From the NCBI GenBank assembly GCA_041485285.1, contig JBGPJF010000042.1:1-20264 (forward strand): a stretch of 20,264 nucleotides of DNA. Direction: 5' to 3'. The position numbers and the translations under genes are program-made. The notes under the pieces were generated by a model that worked only from the letters and a program-made list of their open reading frames with translations, did no database searches and had not been told where the DNA came from. The stretch's first letter is position 1. Each line of letters opens with the position of its first letter. This DNA comes from DATEUP01 sp041485285. GTDB taxonomy: Archaea; Thermoplasmatota; DTKX01; DATEUP01. This document shows, in pieces, positions 1 through 6,808 of this stretch.

Positions 1-48
1 CTTTGGCTCGAAGGGAACCTGCTCATCGCCGGGCTCGGGAAAGCGTGA
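1..48 (+). CDS. Possible 3' end of a gene cut by the window edge
   Basis: Frame 1 is open from the left edge to a TGA at 46-48 and would encode a short hydrophobic tail ending in LLIAGLGKA. This is too short to identify, and another frame is also open here. Bases 49-216 contain no convincing gene. They hold two Shine-Dalgarno-like motifs (AAGGAGGT near 135-142 and GTAAGGAG near 203-210), neither followed at normal spacing by an ORF of useful length. Confidence 0.2.
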   Translation, partial: LWLEGNLLIAGLGKA

Positions 49-216
49 TCCCGGCGGAGGGCTGAGGTCGAAGGTCATTCGAATGAAGGCCCTTGGATTT
101 CGTTCGATTTAGTTTCTGCTGAGCCGACTCGGTAAGGAGGTCCACCGGGCCTGGAGTGAGCACATCCGAAATTTCATTGCACGAAGGAGTAGATTTCAGC
201 CCGTAAGGAGAGGTAT

Positions 217-288
217 GCAGGCGCCGGGATTCGAACCCGGGTCATCGGCTTGGAAGGCCGAAGTCCTAACCAGCTAGACTACGCCTGC
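217..288 (-). tRNA. tRNA-Gly (anticodon TCC)
   Basis: Read on the minus strand, this 72-base stretch folds as a complete cloverleaf. The acceptor stem is GCAGGCG paired with CGCCTGC. The anticodon stem TCGGC/GCCGA closes a seven-base loop, CTTCCAA, giving anticodon TCC. The T arm carries GGTTCGAATCC. There is no intron and no encoded CCA. The 5' end lies about 32 bases from the centre of the TATA-like palindrome at 315-325, a suitable distance for an archaeal promoter. Confidence 0.95.
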
Positions 289-314
289 GTCAAGGTTCGG
301 AGCAACGGTCGCCC

Positions 315-325
315 CCCTTAAAGGG
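315..325. promoter_or_regulatory. Nearly palindromic TATA box shared by tRNA-Gly and the CDS at 349
   Basis: The sequence CCCTTAAAGGG reads almost the same on both strands. Its centre (320) lies 29 bases before the ATG at 349 on the plus strand and about 26 bases before a plausible start point near 294 for the tRNA on the minus strand. Both distances fit archaeal TATA-box spacing. The CDS would then be leaderless. Confidence 0.5.
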
Positions 326-348
326 TTGGGCCGCGCTTGCGCAGGCCC

Positions 349-1080
349 ATGCAAGGCGAGGACCTGTTCGACACGGTTCACGTACGCGGGGCGGCCCAGG
401 CGGAGCAGTTCCTGGAGGCGCTCGTCGCGGGGGGCCGCATCCCGGAGGCCGAGGCCCTCAAGGCCGGCGACATCGCCTACTTGTTTGTCGAGTACCTGGC
501 GAACACCTACCCGAAACTCCCCCGGGAAGCCACCGAGCGCGACGCGTGGGTGTTCCTGTTCGACTACTGCATTACGCAGGGGCCCTTCGAGGGGCCCGCG
601 CTCGAAGGCGCGCCGAAAGCGCTCGGGCTCTTCGTGGAGTGGCTCGCGCGCCACGACCGCGTGCGCGAATTGGAGTACCTGCGCGCCGCCTGCGGCGAGG
701 AGGCGTATTTTGCCGAGCGCCTGGCCGCCTTCAGGAAAATCGTGAAGTCGCAATCGCCCGCCGAGGAACTCGAAGATTGGTGGACCACGCTTGACGAGCG
801 CATGCGCGCCCGCGGCCTTGCGCCCGACGCCGCGCTTGCCGGCGGCACGGAAGGGTGGAGCATGGAGATGGGGCCGCTCGAGGCGGCGGTGTTCGACGCG
901 GTGTGCTTGCTGCTCGCGTCGCGGGCCCGCGAGCTGGGGGCGCGCCGCATCAAGGGGGAGGCACTGCGCAAGGAACTCCTGGGCGCGCAGGCCCAATTCA
1001 TGAATGCTCGAAACCGCGGGCTTGGCGACACGCCTCTTTCCGCGATCGTGAAAGAGCGCGCGCAGCTTGGCAACAGGTGA
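349..1080 (+). CDS. Uncharacterised protein, 243 aa
   Basis: I do not recognise a family. The product is soluble: I see no signal peptide or membrane segment, and it appears mostly helical, with many aromatic and acidic residues in the first 150 positions (for example DIAYLFVEYLANTYPKLP). Residues around 145-185 look like a low-conservation linker. The last 60 residues form a basic helical segment (RARELGARRIKGEALRKELL). The start is the ATG at 349, because it lies about 29 bases after the TATA-like box; an in-frame TTG at 337 would add four residues. The gene diverges from tRNA-Gly and converges on the regulator gene ending at 1176. The long frame and typical high-GC third positions make it a credible gene, but no function can be assigned. 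Confidence 0.75.
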   Translation: MQGEDLFDTVHVRGAAQAEQFLEALVAGGRIPEAEALKAGDIAYLFVEYLANTYPKLPREATERDAWVFLFDYCITQGPFEGPALEGAPKALGLFVEWLARHDRVRELEYLRAACGEEAYFAERLAAFRKIVKSQSPAEELEDWWTTLDERMRARGLAPDAALAGGTEGWSMEMGPLEAAVFDAVCLLLASRARELGARRIKGEALRKELLGAQAQFMNARNRGLGDTPLSAIVKERAQLGNR

Positions 1081-1097
1081 CATGCGAGGCCGTCGAG

Positions 1098-1189
1098 CCC
1101 CCTCCCGCCCGCCCTCATGACGCGCGCATGCGTCATGTACTAGGAGGGGGGGTGAATGAAAGCGAAAAACGGCCCTCAACGGGGGCCGT
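1098..1189. terminator. Stem-loop-rich spacer between convergent genes, possible bidirectional terminator
   Basis: Two inverted repeats lie between the stop codons at 1080 (plus) and 1176 (minus). The first has 8-base arms CATGACGC (1116-1123) and GCGTCATG (1130-1137) around a 6-base loop. It is flanked by a further complementary pair, CCCCCTCC (about 1098-1105) and GGAGGGGG (about 1143-1150). The second pairs ACGGCCC (1169-1175) with GGGCCGT (1183-1189) and overlaps the end of the regulator gene. No long T-run follows, so a terminator role is inferred from position. The first repeat could instead be an operator. Confidence 0.4.
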
Positions 1190-1721
1190 CGAAGATCTCG
1201 CGCGCCGCGTCTTCCATCGTAGAAGCCGCGCTCGTCGCGTGGAGGGCGAGGGCCATGGACACCGCCGCGCGGTCGGTGAGGGCGTAGCGCTTCTCTGCGC
1301 GCGTTTCCACAACGCCCGACTGCACGAGTGCGTGCAGGTGCCAGGCCATCCGCCCGTTCGACATCCCCGATGCGCGCGCAAGCTGGAGGAATGGGAGCTC
1401 TCCTTGCGCCGCGAGGACTTCGAGCACGGCGCGGCTGCCGGAAACCTTGACCGCCGAGATCGCCTCGCGCTCGGGTTTCGAAAAAGTCCCGGGCGTGAAG
1501 TAACGGACAAAGCGGCCCACGCGCTTCGAGACGACGGCGCCATCAGCTTCCATCACGTCAAGGTGGTACCGCGCGGCGCGAAGCGAAAGGCCGAGCCGGC
1601 GCGGAATTTCCCGCAGGTGCAGACCGGGGTCGAGTGCGACGAGGGCTGCGACCCGCTCACGCGGGCTTCGAAGAAGTTCGCTCAGGGGTCCACCTTGTGC
1701 CGTACAGGAACGCCGCCGCAA
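1176..1721 (-). CDS. Transcriptional regulator with two winged-helix domains, ArsR-like
   Basis: The 181-residue product reads as two consecutive winged helix-turn-helix units. The first (about residues 13-80) contains LREIPRRLGLSLRAARYHLD followed by a GAVVSKRVGRFVRYF wing. The second (about 81-150) contains LQLARASGMSNGRMAWHLH followed by SGVVETRAEKRYALT. This double-wHTH layout is common in archaeal ArsR/MarR-type regulators; I see no cysteine cluster for metal sensing. The TTG start at 1721 lies inside the upstream membrane-protein gene, giving a 65-base overlap. A start slightly further in, at a CTG, would reduce the overlap, but no ATG or GTG is available. The two genes are probably transcribed together and translationally coupled. 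Targets are unknown; the adjacent membrane protein suggests autoregulation or a sensing partner. Confidence 0.8.
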   Translation of the reverse strand: MRRRSCTAQGGPLSELLRSPRERVAALVALDPGLHLREIPRRLGLSLRAARYHLDVMEADGAVVSKRVGRFVRYFTPGTFSKPEREAISAVKVSGSRAVLEVLAAQGELPFLQLARASGMSNGRMAWHLHALVQSGVVETRAEKRYALTDRAAVSMALALHATSAASTMEDAAREIFDGPR

Positions 1722-1953
1722 AGGCGCAGATCACTGCGAGGTCTCCCCCGAAGTCGAGGAGCTCCTCGACCCCGTGGTCCACCGTCAGCACCGTGTGGAT
1801 TAGGATCATGCAGATAAGACGTGCCTCCAGGATCAAGAAGGCGACCAGGGCAAACCGCAGCCGGGGCGAACTCCCCCTGCGCACCGCCCTGGCGATGGCG
1901 TAGATCGGCATCAGGGCAAAAGCGGCAGCGAAGATCTCGAGCGAGACATGCAT
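1657..1953 (-). CDS. Small membrane protein paired with the wHTH regulator
   Basis: The 98-residue product is almost entirely hydrophobic, with three likely membrane helices (about residues 4-23, 33-57 and 66-85) joined by short basic or acidic loops, and a charged C-terminal tail. ATG at 1953 is preceded by a purine-rich GAGGGGGCGAAAGAGGG stretch and by an ACTATCC box centred about 27 bases upstream. Its 3' end overlaps the regulator gene by 65 bases in another frame. Small three-helix proteins next to winged-helix regulators are known from archaea (I recall such pairs in haloarchaea, for example DUF7521-type proteins). I cannot confirm membership from sequence alone. A role in transmitting a membrane signal to the regulator is inference. 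Confidence 0.7.
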   Translation of the reverse strand: MHVSLEIFAAAFALMPIYAIARAVRRGSSPRLRFALVAFLILEARLICMILIHTVLTVDHGVEELLDFGGDLAVICAFAAAFLYGTRWTPERTSSKPA

Positions 1954-2032
1954 CGGGCCCTCTTTCGCCCCCTCGGGGATAGTCCTTCCGCTGCGCCCCC
2001 CGCGACCCGGTCAAGGATTGTGCCACAAGCCG

Positions 2033-2042
2033 CTTGTTAAGG
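2033..2042 (+). promoter_or_regulatory. Probable TATA box of the copper-type cluster
   Basis: CTTGTTAAGG is the only AT-rich patch before the gene at 2059. Its centre lies 21-24 bases before the two successive ATG codons (2059 and 2062), suggesting a leaderless message, most likely from 2062. Confidence 0.4.
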
Positions 2043-2058
2043 TCGGCCCGTCCGGCCG

Positions 2059-2766
2059 ATGATGACCGCCACCTGGACCGCCCCGCGCTTTGCCCTGCTC
2101 TGCCTCTCGGCGACGGTCGCTGCCGCCCTATGGCTTGCGGCCGCGCCCGCTGCCGCCCACGAGCACTACACCACCGACCCGTACGAGTTCACCGTCGGCT
2201 GGAGCGCCGAGCCCGCGATTGTCGGGGCCCCCAATGGCCTCGATGTGGGAATCGAAATCCACGGCCCCGCCAACGCCACCGACCCCGTTGGGGGCGCAGA
2301 GGGGGACCTCACAGTGACGCTGATGTCCGGCGGGCAATCCGCGGTGAAAGCCATCGCACCGCAGGACGGCCGGCCCGGCTGGTACACCTTCGCCTTCATC
2401 CCCACGCGCGCGGGCGCCTACAGTGTGAAAGTTACCGGGACGCTAAACGGCACGGCCATTAATTTCACCGCACCCCTCGAAAACGCGGAGGCGGCCGACG
2501 AGTATCAATTCCCCGTCGCCGACCCGACGCCTTCCAAACTCCAAGAGCAGCTTTCCGACGCGCGGGCCGCGCTTGCCGCCGAACATGCAAACGCGACCGC
2601 CATCGCCGCGCGGGTGTCGGCCCTTGAAACGGCCGGGCCCAACTCCAACTCCGCCTCGTCGGCGGCCTCCACCGCAATGCTCATCGGCCTCCTTGGGCTC
2701 GTGGCCGGTGTCGCCGGCGCTGCGCTCGGCGCGATGGCGTGGCGGAAAGGAAAGGCCTCGAAGTGA
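2059..2766 (+). CDS. Secreted Ig-like protein with coiled coil and C-terminal anchor, copper cluster
   Basis: The 235-residue product has a signal peptide (about 1-33, cleavage after PAAAA at H34-E-H). A beta-rich domain follows (about 34-150), with VGWSAEPAIVGAPNGLDVGI near the start and GRPGWYTFAFIPTRAGAY near its end. Then come a charged coiled coil (about 153-187) and a membrane helix (about 200-228) with a short basic cytoplasmic tail. The pattern resembles a family I recall beside CopC/CopD genes in bacteria, with YtkA/FixH-like Ig folding; this is from memory, not a search. The histidines at the predicted mature N-terminus (HEHY) could bind metal. The gene ends in a GTGA overlap with the copC-copD fusion, so the two are co-transcribed. 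Copper handling at the cell surface is inferred from context. Confidence 0.75.
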   Translation: MMTATWTAPRFALLCLSATVAAALWLAAAPAAAHEHYTTDPYEFTVGWSAEPAIVGAPNGLDVGIEIHGPANATDPVGGAEGDLTVTLMSGGQSAVKAIAPQDGRPGWYTFAFIPTRAGAYSVKVTGTLNGTAINFTAPLENAEAADEYQFPVADPTPSKLQEQLSDARAALAAEHANATAIAARVSALETAGPNSNSASSAASTAMLIGLLGLVAGVAGAALGAMAWRKGKASK

Positions 2767-4457
2767 CGCGCGCCGCATCGCCCATTGCGCTCCTTGCGCT
2801 AGCGGCGCTCCTGCTCGTCTCGGGCGCCGCGCTTGGCCATGCCCAGTTCGTCTCGTCGACGCCGCGGCCGAACGACATCCTGCCCGAGCCGCCCGCGAGC
2901 GTCCTCGTCGTCCTTTCCGAGACCATCGAATCGGGGTCGGCACGGATCCGCGTCACCAACGCGACCGGGGCCTCGTTTGCCGTCAACGCGACGCGTGTGA
3001 ACCCCGCCGACGCCCGCCAGATGGAGACGGACCTCGCGGGCATGGGCCCGTGCGTGTACACGGTGGCGTGGAGCGCGACTTCGGCGGTTGACGGCCATTT
3101 CAACGCCGGCTCGTTCTCGTTCCTCGTCCAAAATCCCGACGGCACGCTTTGCGGGGCCCTGCCGGCCGCCCAGAACGCAACCCAGCCGCCGGTCTCGGCC
3201 ATCGAAGTCGCGCTCCGTTTCGCGAGCTTCGCGACGCTCGCGGCCACCGTGGGCGCCGTCGGCCTTGCGCTCCTTGCGCTCGACCCGACCATTCGCGACC
3301 TGCCCGGCGGCCCGCGCGGGCGTGCGATGGAGGCGCTGCGCGACCTTTCGCGTTGGGCCGGGGGGCAAGCCGCGGCCTTCAGCGCCTTTGCCGCAGCGTG
3401 GGCAGCCTTCGCCTTCCTTGGCACACCCGAGGGGCCCGTGTCGAGCTTTGTGATGTCGCTTGCTTGGCGCAGCAGCCTTGGAGCCGGGGTCGCCGCGCTC
3501 ATGCTGCTGCTCCCTAGGTTGACGCGCAACTTGTCGAGGCCCGACCGTCGGCGGCAGGTTTTGATTGCGGCCGCCGGGCTCTGCGCCTTGATCGTCGCCT
3601 TGAGCTCGGTAAGTTCGCACGCCGCCGCATCCGTCGCGTGGGCCCCTTTCGGCGCAGTCTTCGATTTCATGCACCTGGGCGCCGCCACATTCTGGGCGGG
3701 TTCGCTGATGGCCCTCGTCGTCGTACGCGGCCACTTTCTCCCGTCTCCGCACTTCACGCGTGCGCTTCTCACGCGCTTCTCGCGGCTGGCGTTTTACGCG
3801 GTAGGCGCGGTGCTGATTGGCGGCGTCATGCTCGCGGTCGTCCAACTCGGCGACCTTGGAGCGCTTTTCACCTCGACCTACGGGCTCCTCGTCCTTGCAA
3901 AGGCGAGCCTTTTCGTACCGATGGCGGCGCTTGGCGCCCACAACCACTTCTTCTCGATCCCCGCGCTGAAGGGCGCGAAGGAAGCCGCGGAGGCCGCGGC
4001 AGCGCGCATCGCGCGCAACGTCCGCGCGGAGGCGGCCCTCGGCCTTGCCGTCCTGCTTGTCGCGGGCACCCTGACCGCGCTGTCCCCCGTTGCTCCGGCG
4101 GCGCCGCCGTCCGGCCCCTTCGTCCTCCAAGCCCGGAGCGGCGACCTGCGGATCGACTTCACGGTAATCCCCGACCCGGGCCCGGTGGGCGTATACAACC
4201 TCGAATTCCAACTGTTCAACGCCTCGACCACATTCCCCGACAATTCAACGACCAACGGAACGATGACCGTGCGCCTGGTCAATTCGACCTTGCCGCAGCA
4301 GGACGTCACGCTCGAGGGCCCGCACGGCAACCACTACTTCGCCTTCGGGGGGCAGACCTTCGGGCAGGCGGGCACGTGGCGTCTCGACCTCGACTTCGTG
4401 CGTCCGGGCAAGCCGGACGTTGTCGCCACCTTCAATATCGTGATAACCTCGGGGTGA
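2763..4457 (+). CDS. CopC-CopD fusion, copper transport/resistance protein
   Basis: The 564-residue product starts with a signal peptide (1-25). A CopC domain follows (about 26-125), beginning HAQFVSSTPRPND and ending in the diagnostic SAVDGHFNAGSFSFLV. Counting from the predicted mature His (H26 = 1), the DGH residues fall at 85 and 87, matching the His1/Asp/His Cu(II) site known in CopC. Eight predicted membrane helices (about 140-440) form a CopD domain, with histidines in SSHAAA, DFMHLGAATFWAG and AHNHFF. A C-terminal beta-rich domain (about 455-564) resembles YtkA/FixH-like Ig domains. I chose GTG 2763, which overlaps the upstream stop and follows GGAAAGGAAAGG; GTG 2739 is an alternative. 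CopC binds extracytoplasmic copper and CopD is thought to move it across the membrane. The gene product is comparable to B. subtilis YcnJ. Confidence 0.9.
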   Translation: MTRAASPIALLALAALLLVSGAALGHAQFVSSTPRPNDILPEPPASVLVVLSETIESGSARIRVTNATGASFAVNATRVNPADARQMETDLAGMGPCVYTVAWSATSAVDGHFNAGSFSFLVQNPDGTLCGALPAAQNATQPPVSAIEVALRFASFATLAATVGAVGLALLALDPTIRDLPGGPRGRAMEALRDLSRWAGGQAAAFSAFAAAWAAFAFLGTPEGPVSSFVMSLAWRSSLGAGVAALMLLLPRLTRNLSRPDRRRQVLIAAAGLCALIVALSSVSSHAAASVAWAPFGAVFDFMHLGAATFWAGSLMALVVVRGHFLPSPHFTRALLTRFSRLAFYAVGAVLIGGVMLAVVQLGDLGALFTSTYGLLVLAKASLFVPMAALGAHNHFFSIPALKGAKEAAEAAAARIARNVRAEAALGLAVLLVAGTLTALSPVAPAAPPSGPFVLQARSGDLRIDFTVIPDPGPVGVYNLEFQLFNASTTFPDNSTTNGTMTVRLVNSTLPQQDVTLEGPHGNHYFAFGGQTFGQAGTWRLDLDFVRPGKPDVVATFNIVITSG

Positions 4458-4461
4458 CAGG

Positions 4462-5061
4462 ATGAGCCTCTCCCGCGCCCAACGCCTCATGGCCCTTGCG
4501 CTCACGGTCATCGCGAGCCTCGGGCCCCTGCCCGTGGACGGCCACCCCTCGGGGACCGCGCCGATCCCCGCCTCCGGCAGCGTTGTGCTGCAGCCGGAGC
4601 AACCCGGCTCGGTCGCCAACCAGCTCCATGTGTTTGTGGACCAGGGGCTCGGCCTGCCGGCGTCCCCCACCGACACCCTCACCTACAACTGGAGCGCCAA
4701 CGGGGGGCTCGGCCCGGCCGTCGAATTCACGATCCATGACCACATCAACAACGGGACCACGTTCGTGGACGCACGGGCGACGAACGCGACCGGCGCGTGG
4801 GTGATCACGAACAACATCACGCTGATGGTCTCCTTCACGAACCCGACGGCCTACCCGGTGAACGTCACCTACCAGTTCGTCCTGTACGCCCCCGCGGTCG
4901 TGTTCTCGCCCGCGTTCTTCCTGCTCCCGGCGATGGCGGGACTCGCCGTCGGGTGGTTCCTCTGGGTAAAAGCAGGGCGACCCGCGGAAGAAGGCGGGAT
5001 CGATGAAGCGGACCCGACCGACCCGGCGGCCGACAAACGGAAGGGCCGGGAAGAAGAGTAA
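4462..5061 (+). CDS. Small membrane-anchored surface protein of the copper-type cluster
   Basis: The 199-residue product is not a family I recognise. It has a signal peptide (about 1-27), an extracytoplasmic domain of about 115 residues rich in Asn-X-Ser/Thr sites (possible archaeal N-glycosylation), one membrane helix (about 146-170) and an acidic cytoplasmic tail (PAEEGGIDEADPTDPAADK). The domain contains a His-Asp-His motif (FTIHDHINNGTT) that could bind metal. The ATG at 4462 follows the copC-copD stop by four bases, with GGTGACAGG as a possible ribosome site, so it belongs to the same operon. Its stop lies seven bases from the convergent queC stop. Copper involvement is inferred from position only. 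Confidence 0.75.
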   Translation: MSLSRAQRLMALALTVIASLGPLPVDGHPSGTAPIPASGSVVLQPEQPGSVANQLHVFVDQGLGLPASPTDTLTYNWSANGGLGPAVEFTIHDHINNGTTFVDARATNATGAWVITNNITLMVSFTNPTAYPVNVTYQFVLYAPAVVFSPAFFLLPAMAGLAVGWFLWVKAGRPAEEGGIDEADPTDPAADKRKGREEE

Positions 5062-5068
5062 CCTGCAA

Positions 5069-5746
5069 TTACCGGGGCGCCGGGTCCTTCACGCCCGCTT
5101 TCTCGAAGGCTTCCGCGCGGTCCTTGCACGAGACGCAGGTGCCGCAGGGCGCCTCGCCGTCCACCCAGCACGACCAAGTAAGTTCGAAGGGTACGCGGAG
5201 CTTCGCGCCGAGCCGGACGACTTCCACTTTGGTGAGCCCCGCGAGCGGCAGCAACACTTCGGGGGGCCCCGCGCGGCTCCACCCGTTCGTCGAGCGCTTG
5301 AGCAGCTCGTTGACCTTCTCGAAGTAGGGGGCCGACGCGTCGGGGAAATCAATCGCGTCCTCCTTCAGCTGGCCCGCCACGATGTAGCGGGCGCCGTGGC
5401 CGTCGGCGTGGTAGGCCGCAAGCGTGAAGAAAAGCAGGTTGCGCATCGGGATGTACCCGTAGGGGACCGGCCGCCCCGCTTCTCGGTACGCCGGCAGCTC
5501 CCCGGCAAGGTGCACGAATGGCAGCGGCATCCGCACGAGCGGCCCCTCGCCGGAGGCCGCCACGACCCGCTCGAGGGCCGCAAGCTCGCGACGGGGGCGC
5601 CCGCCAAATTCGATCGAGATGGGCAGAACGGTTAGGCCCTGCTCGCGCGCCCACCAGAGGGCCACCGTCGAATCGAGGCCCCCCGAGAGCATCACGACGG
5701 CCCGGACTCCCTTGCCAGGGCCCTCGGGCGGACGCTCATCAGCCAT
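5069..5746 (-). CDS. queC: QueC, 7-cyano-7-deazaguanine (preQ0) synthase
   Basis: The 225-residue product has the PP-loop ATPase motif MLSGGLDSTVALWW (about 19-32) and the QueC-type zinc site near the C-terminus: C193, C201, C204 and C207 in CWVDGEAPCGTCVSCKDR. The central GYIPMRNLLFFTLAAYHA and GQLKEDAIDFPDAS segments are also typical. QueC converts 7-carboxy-7-deazaguanine to preQ0 with ATP and ammonia; in archaea preQ0 is the precursor of archaeosine in tRNA. The ATG at 5746 is preceded by a clear GGAGG eight bases away and overlaps the end of the SDR gene by eight bases. No other preQ0 genes are in the window. Length fits the family. Confidence 0.95.
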   Translation of the reverse strand: MADERPPEGPGKGVRAVVMLSGGLDSTVALWWAREQGLTVLPISIEFGGRPRRELAALERVVAASGEGPLVRMPLPFVHLAGELPAYREAGRPVPYGYIPMRNLLFFTLAAYHADGHGARYIVAGQLKEDAIDFPDASAPYFEKVNELLKRSTNGWSRAGPPEVLLPLAGLTKVEVVRLGAKLRVPFELTWSCWVDGEAPCGTCVSCKDRAEAFEKAGVKDPAPR

Positions 5747-6524
5747 ACGTTACGCCTCCGTCGACCGGGAGCGTCTGGCCCGTGATGAACCCTGCGCGGT
5801 CGGAGAGCAAGAAGAGGACAGCATGCACGATGTCCGCGGGGACGCCGATGCGCCCGACGGGGATTTCCTTGAGCGTCTCCTGGAGGTCTTTGGGCGTAAG
5901 CTTCCACCGCTTGACCCACCCCGTGTCGATGGAGCCGGGCGCCACGGCGTTGACGGTGACGCCGTCCTTGGCAAGGGCGCGCGCGAGGGTGCGCGTGAGG
6001 CCCACGACCCCCACCTTGGCGGGGTTGTAGGCGAGCATCGTGTCGTCCCCCGCGATCGACCCCGCGCTCGAGAAGTTCACGATGCGCCCAAACTTTTGCT
6101 TGGACATCACGGGCGCCGCGTGCTTGCACACGTTGAAGGTCCCGACGAGGTCGACGGCAAGGACGCGCTCGAACTCCTTCGTCGGGATGTCCTCGATGCG
6201 CGCCTTCCACAGCGCGTCGGTGGAGTAGGATGCGTTGTTCACGAGGAAATCGAGCCGGCCGAACGCCGCGCGGGCCGCCTTGACGAGGCCGCGCGCTTGG
6301 TCCTCGACCGACACATCCGCCTTGCGCGCGACCGCGCGCGTGCTGCCGCCGAGTTCCTTCACAAGCGCCTCGGCTTCGTCCTTCGAGGAGAGGTACGAGA
6401 AAGCCACGCGGGCGCCCTGCGCGGAAAGTTCACGCAGAATTTCGGCGCCGATGCCGCGGGCCGCGCCCGTCACGAGGGCAACGCGCCCTTCGAACCCCTT
6501 TGCATTGTTCGAGCGTTTGGCCAC
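5739..6524 (-). CDS. Short-chain dehydrogenase/reductase, FabG-like
   Basis: The 261-residue classical SDR has the nucleotide-binding TGAARGIG (19-26), NNAS (96-99), catalytic Ser153 in NFSSAGS, and Tyr166/Lys170 in YNPAK. The C-terminal GFITGQTLPVDGG is typical of 3-oxoacyl-ACP reductase-like members. N131 completes the tetrad. The cofactor is probably NADP(H), because a basic residue (R22) sits in the glycine motif and no acidic residue ends the second strand; this is inference. The substrate cannot be read from sequence, and archaea lacking fatty-acid synthesis use such enzymes for other carbonyls. The start is GTG 6524, with GGTGGGG a few bases upstream and a TATA-like box at 6561-6570. 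It is probably co-transcribed with queC, though no functional link is evident. Confidence 0.9.
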   Translation of the reverse strand: MAKRSNNAKGFEGRVALVTGAARGIGAEILRELSAQGARVAFSYLSSKDEAEALVKELGGSTRAVARKADVSVEDQARGLVKAARAAFGRLDFLVNNASYSTDALWKARIEDIPTKEFERVLAVDLVGTFNVCKHAAPVMSKQKFGRIVNFSSAGSIAGDDTMLAYNPAKVGVVGLTRTLARALAKDGVTVNAVAPGSIDTGWVKRWKLTPKDLQETLKEIPVGRIGVPADIVHAVLFLLSDRAGFITGQTLPVDGGVTYG

Positions 6525-6560
6525 AGCGCCCCACCGGCGTGCCCCGCGACGTCCAGGGTG

Positions 6561-6570
6561 CGTTAATAGT
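6561..6570 (-). promoter_or_regulatory. Probable TATA box of the SDR-queC operon
   Basis: On the minus strand the sequence is ACTATTAACG, an AT-rich island in GC-rich DNA. It would place the transcript start near 6540, leaving a leader of about 16 bases that contains a GGTGGGG ribosome site before GTG 6524. Confidence 0.5.
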
Positions 6571-6641
6571 TGCCCCCCACCCCCTCGCGCAGTTGCGAAG
6601 GGAATCTCGGCTTCGAGAGCGGGGAATCGCAGAGAGAGAGT

Positions 6642-6746
6642 GCCGCGGGAGGGATTTGAACCCTCGACCTAGGGATGTCTCCAGCGCGCGGTTTCTGCCC
6701 GCGCACCTTATGAGTCCCTCGCTCCGCCGGGCTGAGCCACCGCGGC
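6642..6746 (-). tRNA. Elongator tRNA-Met (anticodon CAT) with a 32-base intron
   Basis: On the minus strand the 105-base gene has acceptor stem GCCGCGG/CCGCGGC, D arm GCTC...GAGC, and T arm GAGGGTTCAAATCCCTC. The anticodon stem AGGGA/TCCCT closes the loop CTCATAA only when a 32-base insert (plus-strand 6677-6708) is removed after A37, the canonical archaeal intron site. The mature tRNA is 73 bases without CCA. The insert contains a GCGCGG/CCGCGC hairpin with loop GCAGAAA, flanked by short unpaired segments compatible with a bulge-helix-bulge for the splicing endonuclease. The non-initiator acceptor and anticodon-stem sequences point to elongator rather than initiator tRNA-Met. Confidence 0.93.
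6677..6708 (-). other. tRNA-Met intron
   Basis: This 32-base insert lies between positions 37 and 38 of the tRNA. Removing it restores a 7-base anticodon loop and a 5-bp anticodon stem with no mismatches. The 6-bp internal hairpin fits the expected splicing structure; the exact cut sites are inferred. Confidence 0.85.
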
Positions 6747-6780
6747 GCAAAAAGGCGGCGCGCGCGGGCAAGCGGGCGGG

Positions 6781-6790
6781 CCGTATTTGA
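6781..6790 (-). promoter_or_regulatory. Probable TATA box of tRNA-Met
   Basis: TCAAATACGG on the minus strand is centred about 40 bases before the mature tRNA 5' end, so the primary transcript would begin near 6759 with a short 5' leader. Confidence 0.4.
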
Positions 6791-6808
6791 ACGTCACTTT
6801 GGCCGCGC

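Noticed and set aside
86..216. Possible small ORFs after the AAGGAGGT and GTAAGGAG motifs
   Set aside because: The frames are 10-16 codons, spacing to the ribosome-like motifs is poor, and composition gives no coding signal.
1657..1721. Frameshift joining the membrane protein and the regulator into one gene
   Set aside because: Both frames keep sensible endings and starts, the proteins have unrelated character, and overlapping gene pairs are common in this window.
2799..4211. Long minus-strand frame opposite the CopC-CopD gene
   Set aside because: It is rich in Arg/Gly/Glu with no domain, and the plus-strand frame has clear CopC and CopD signatures.
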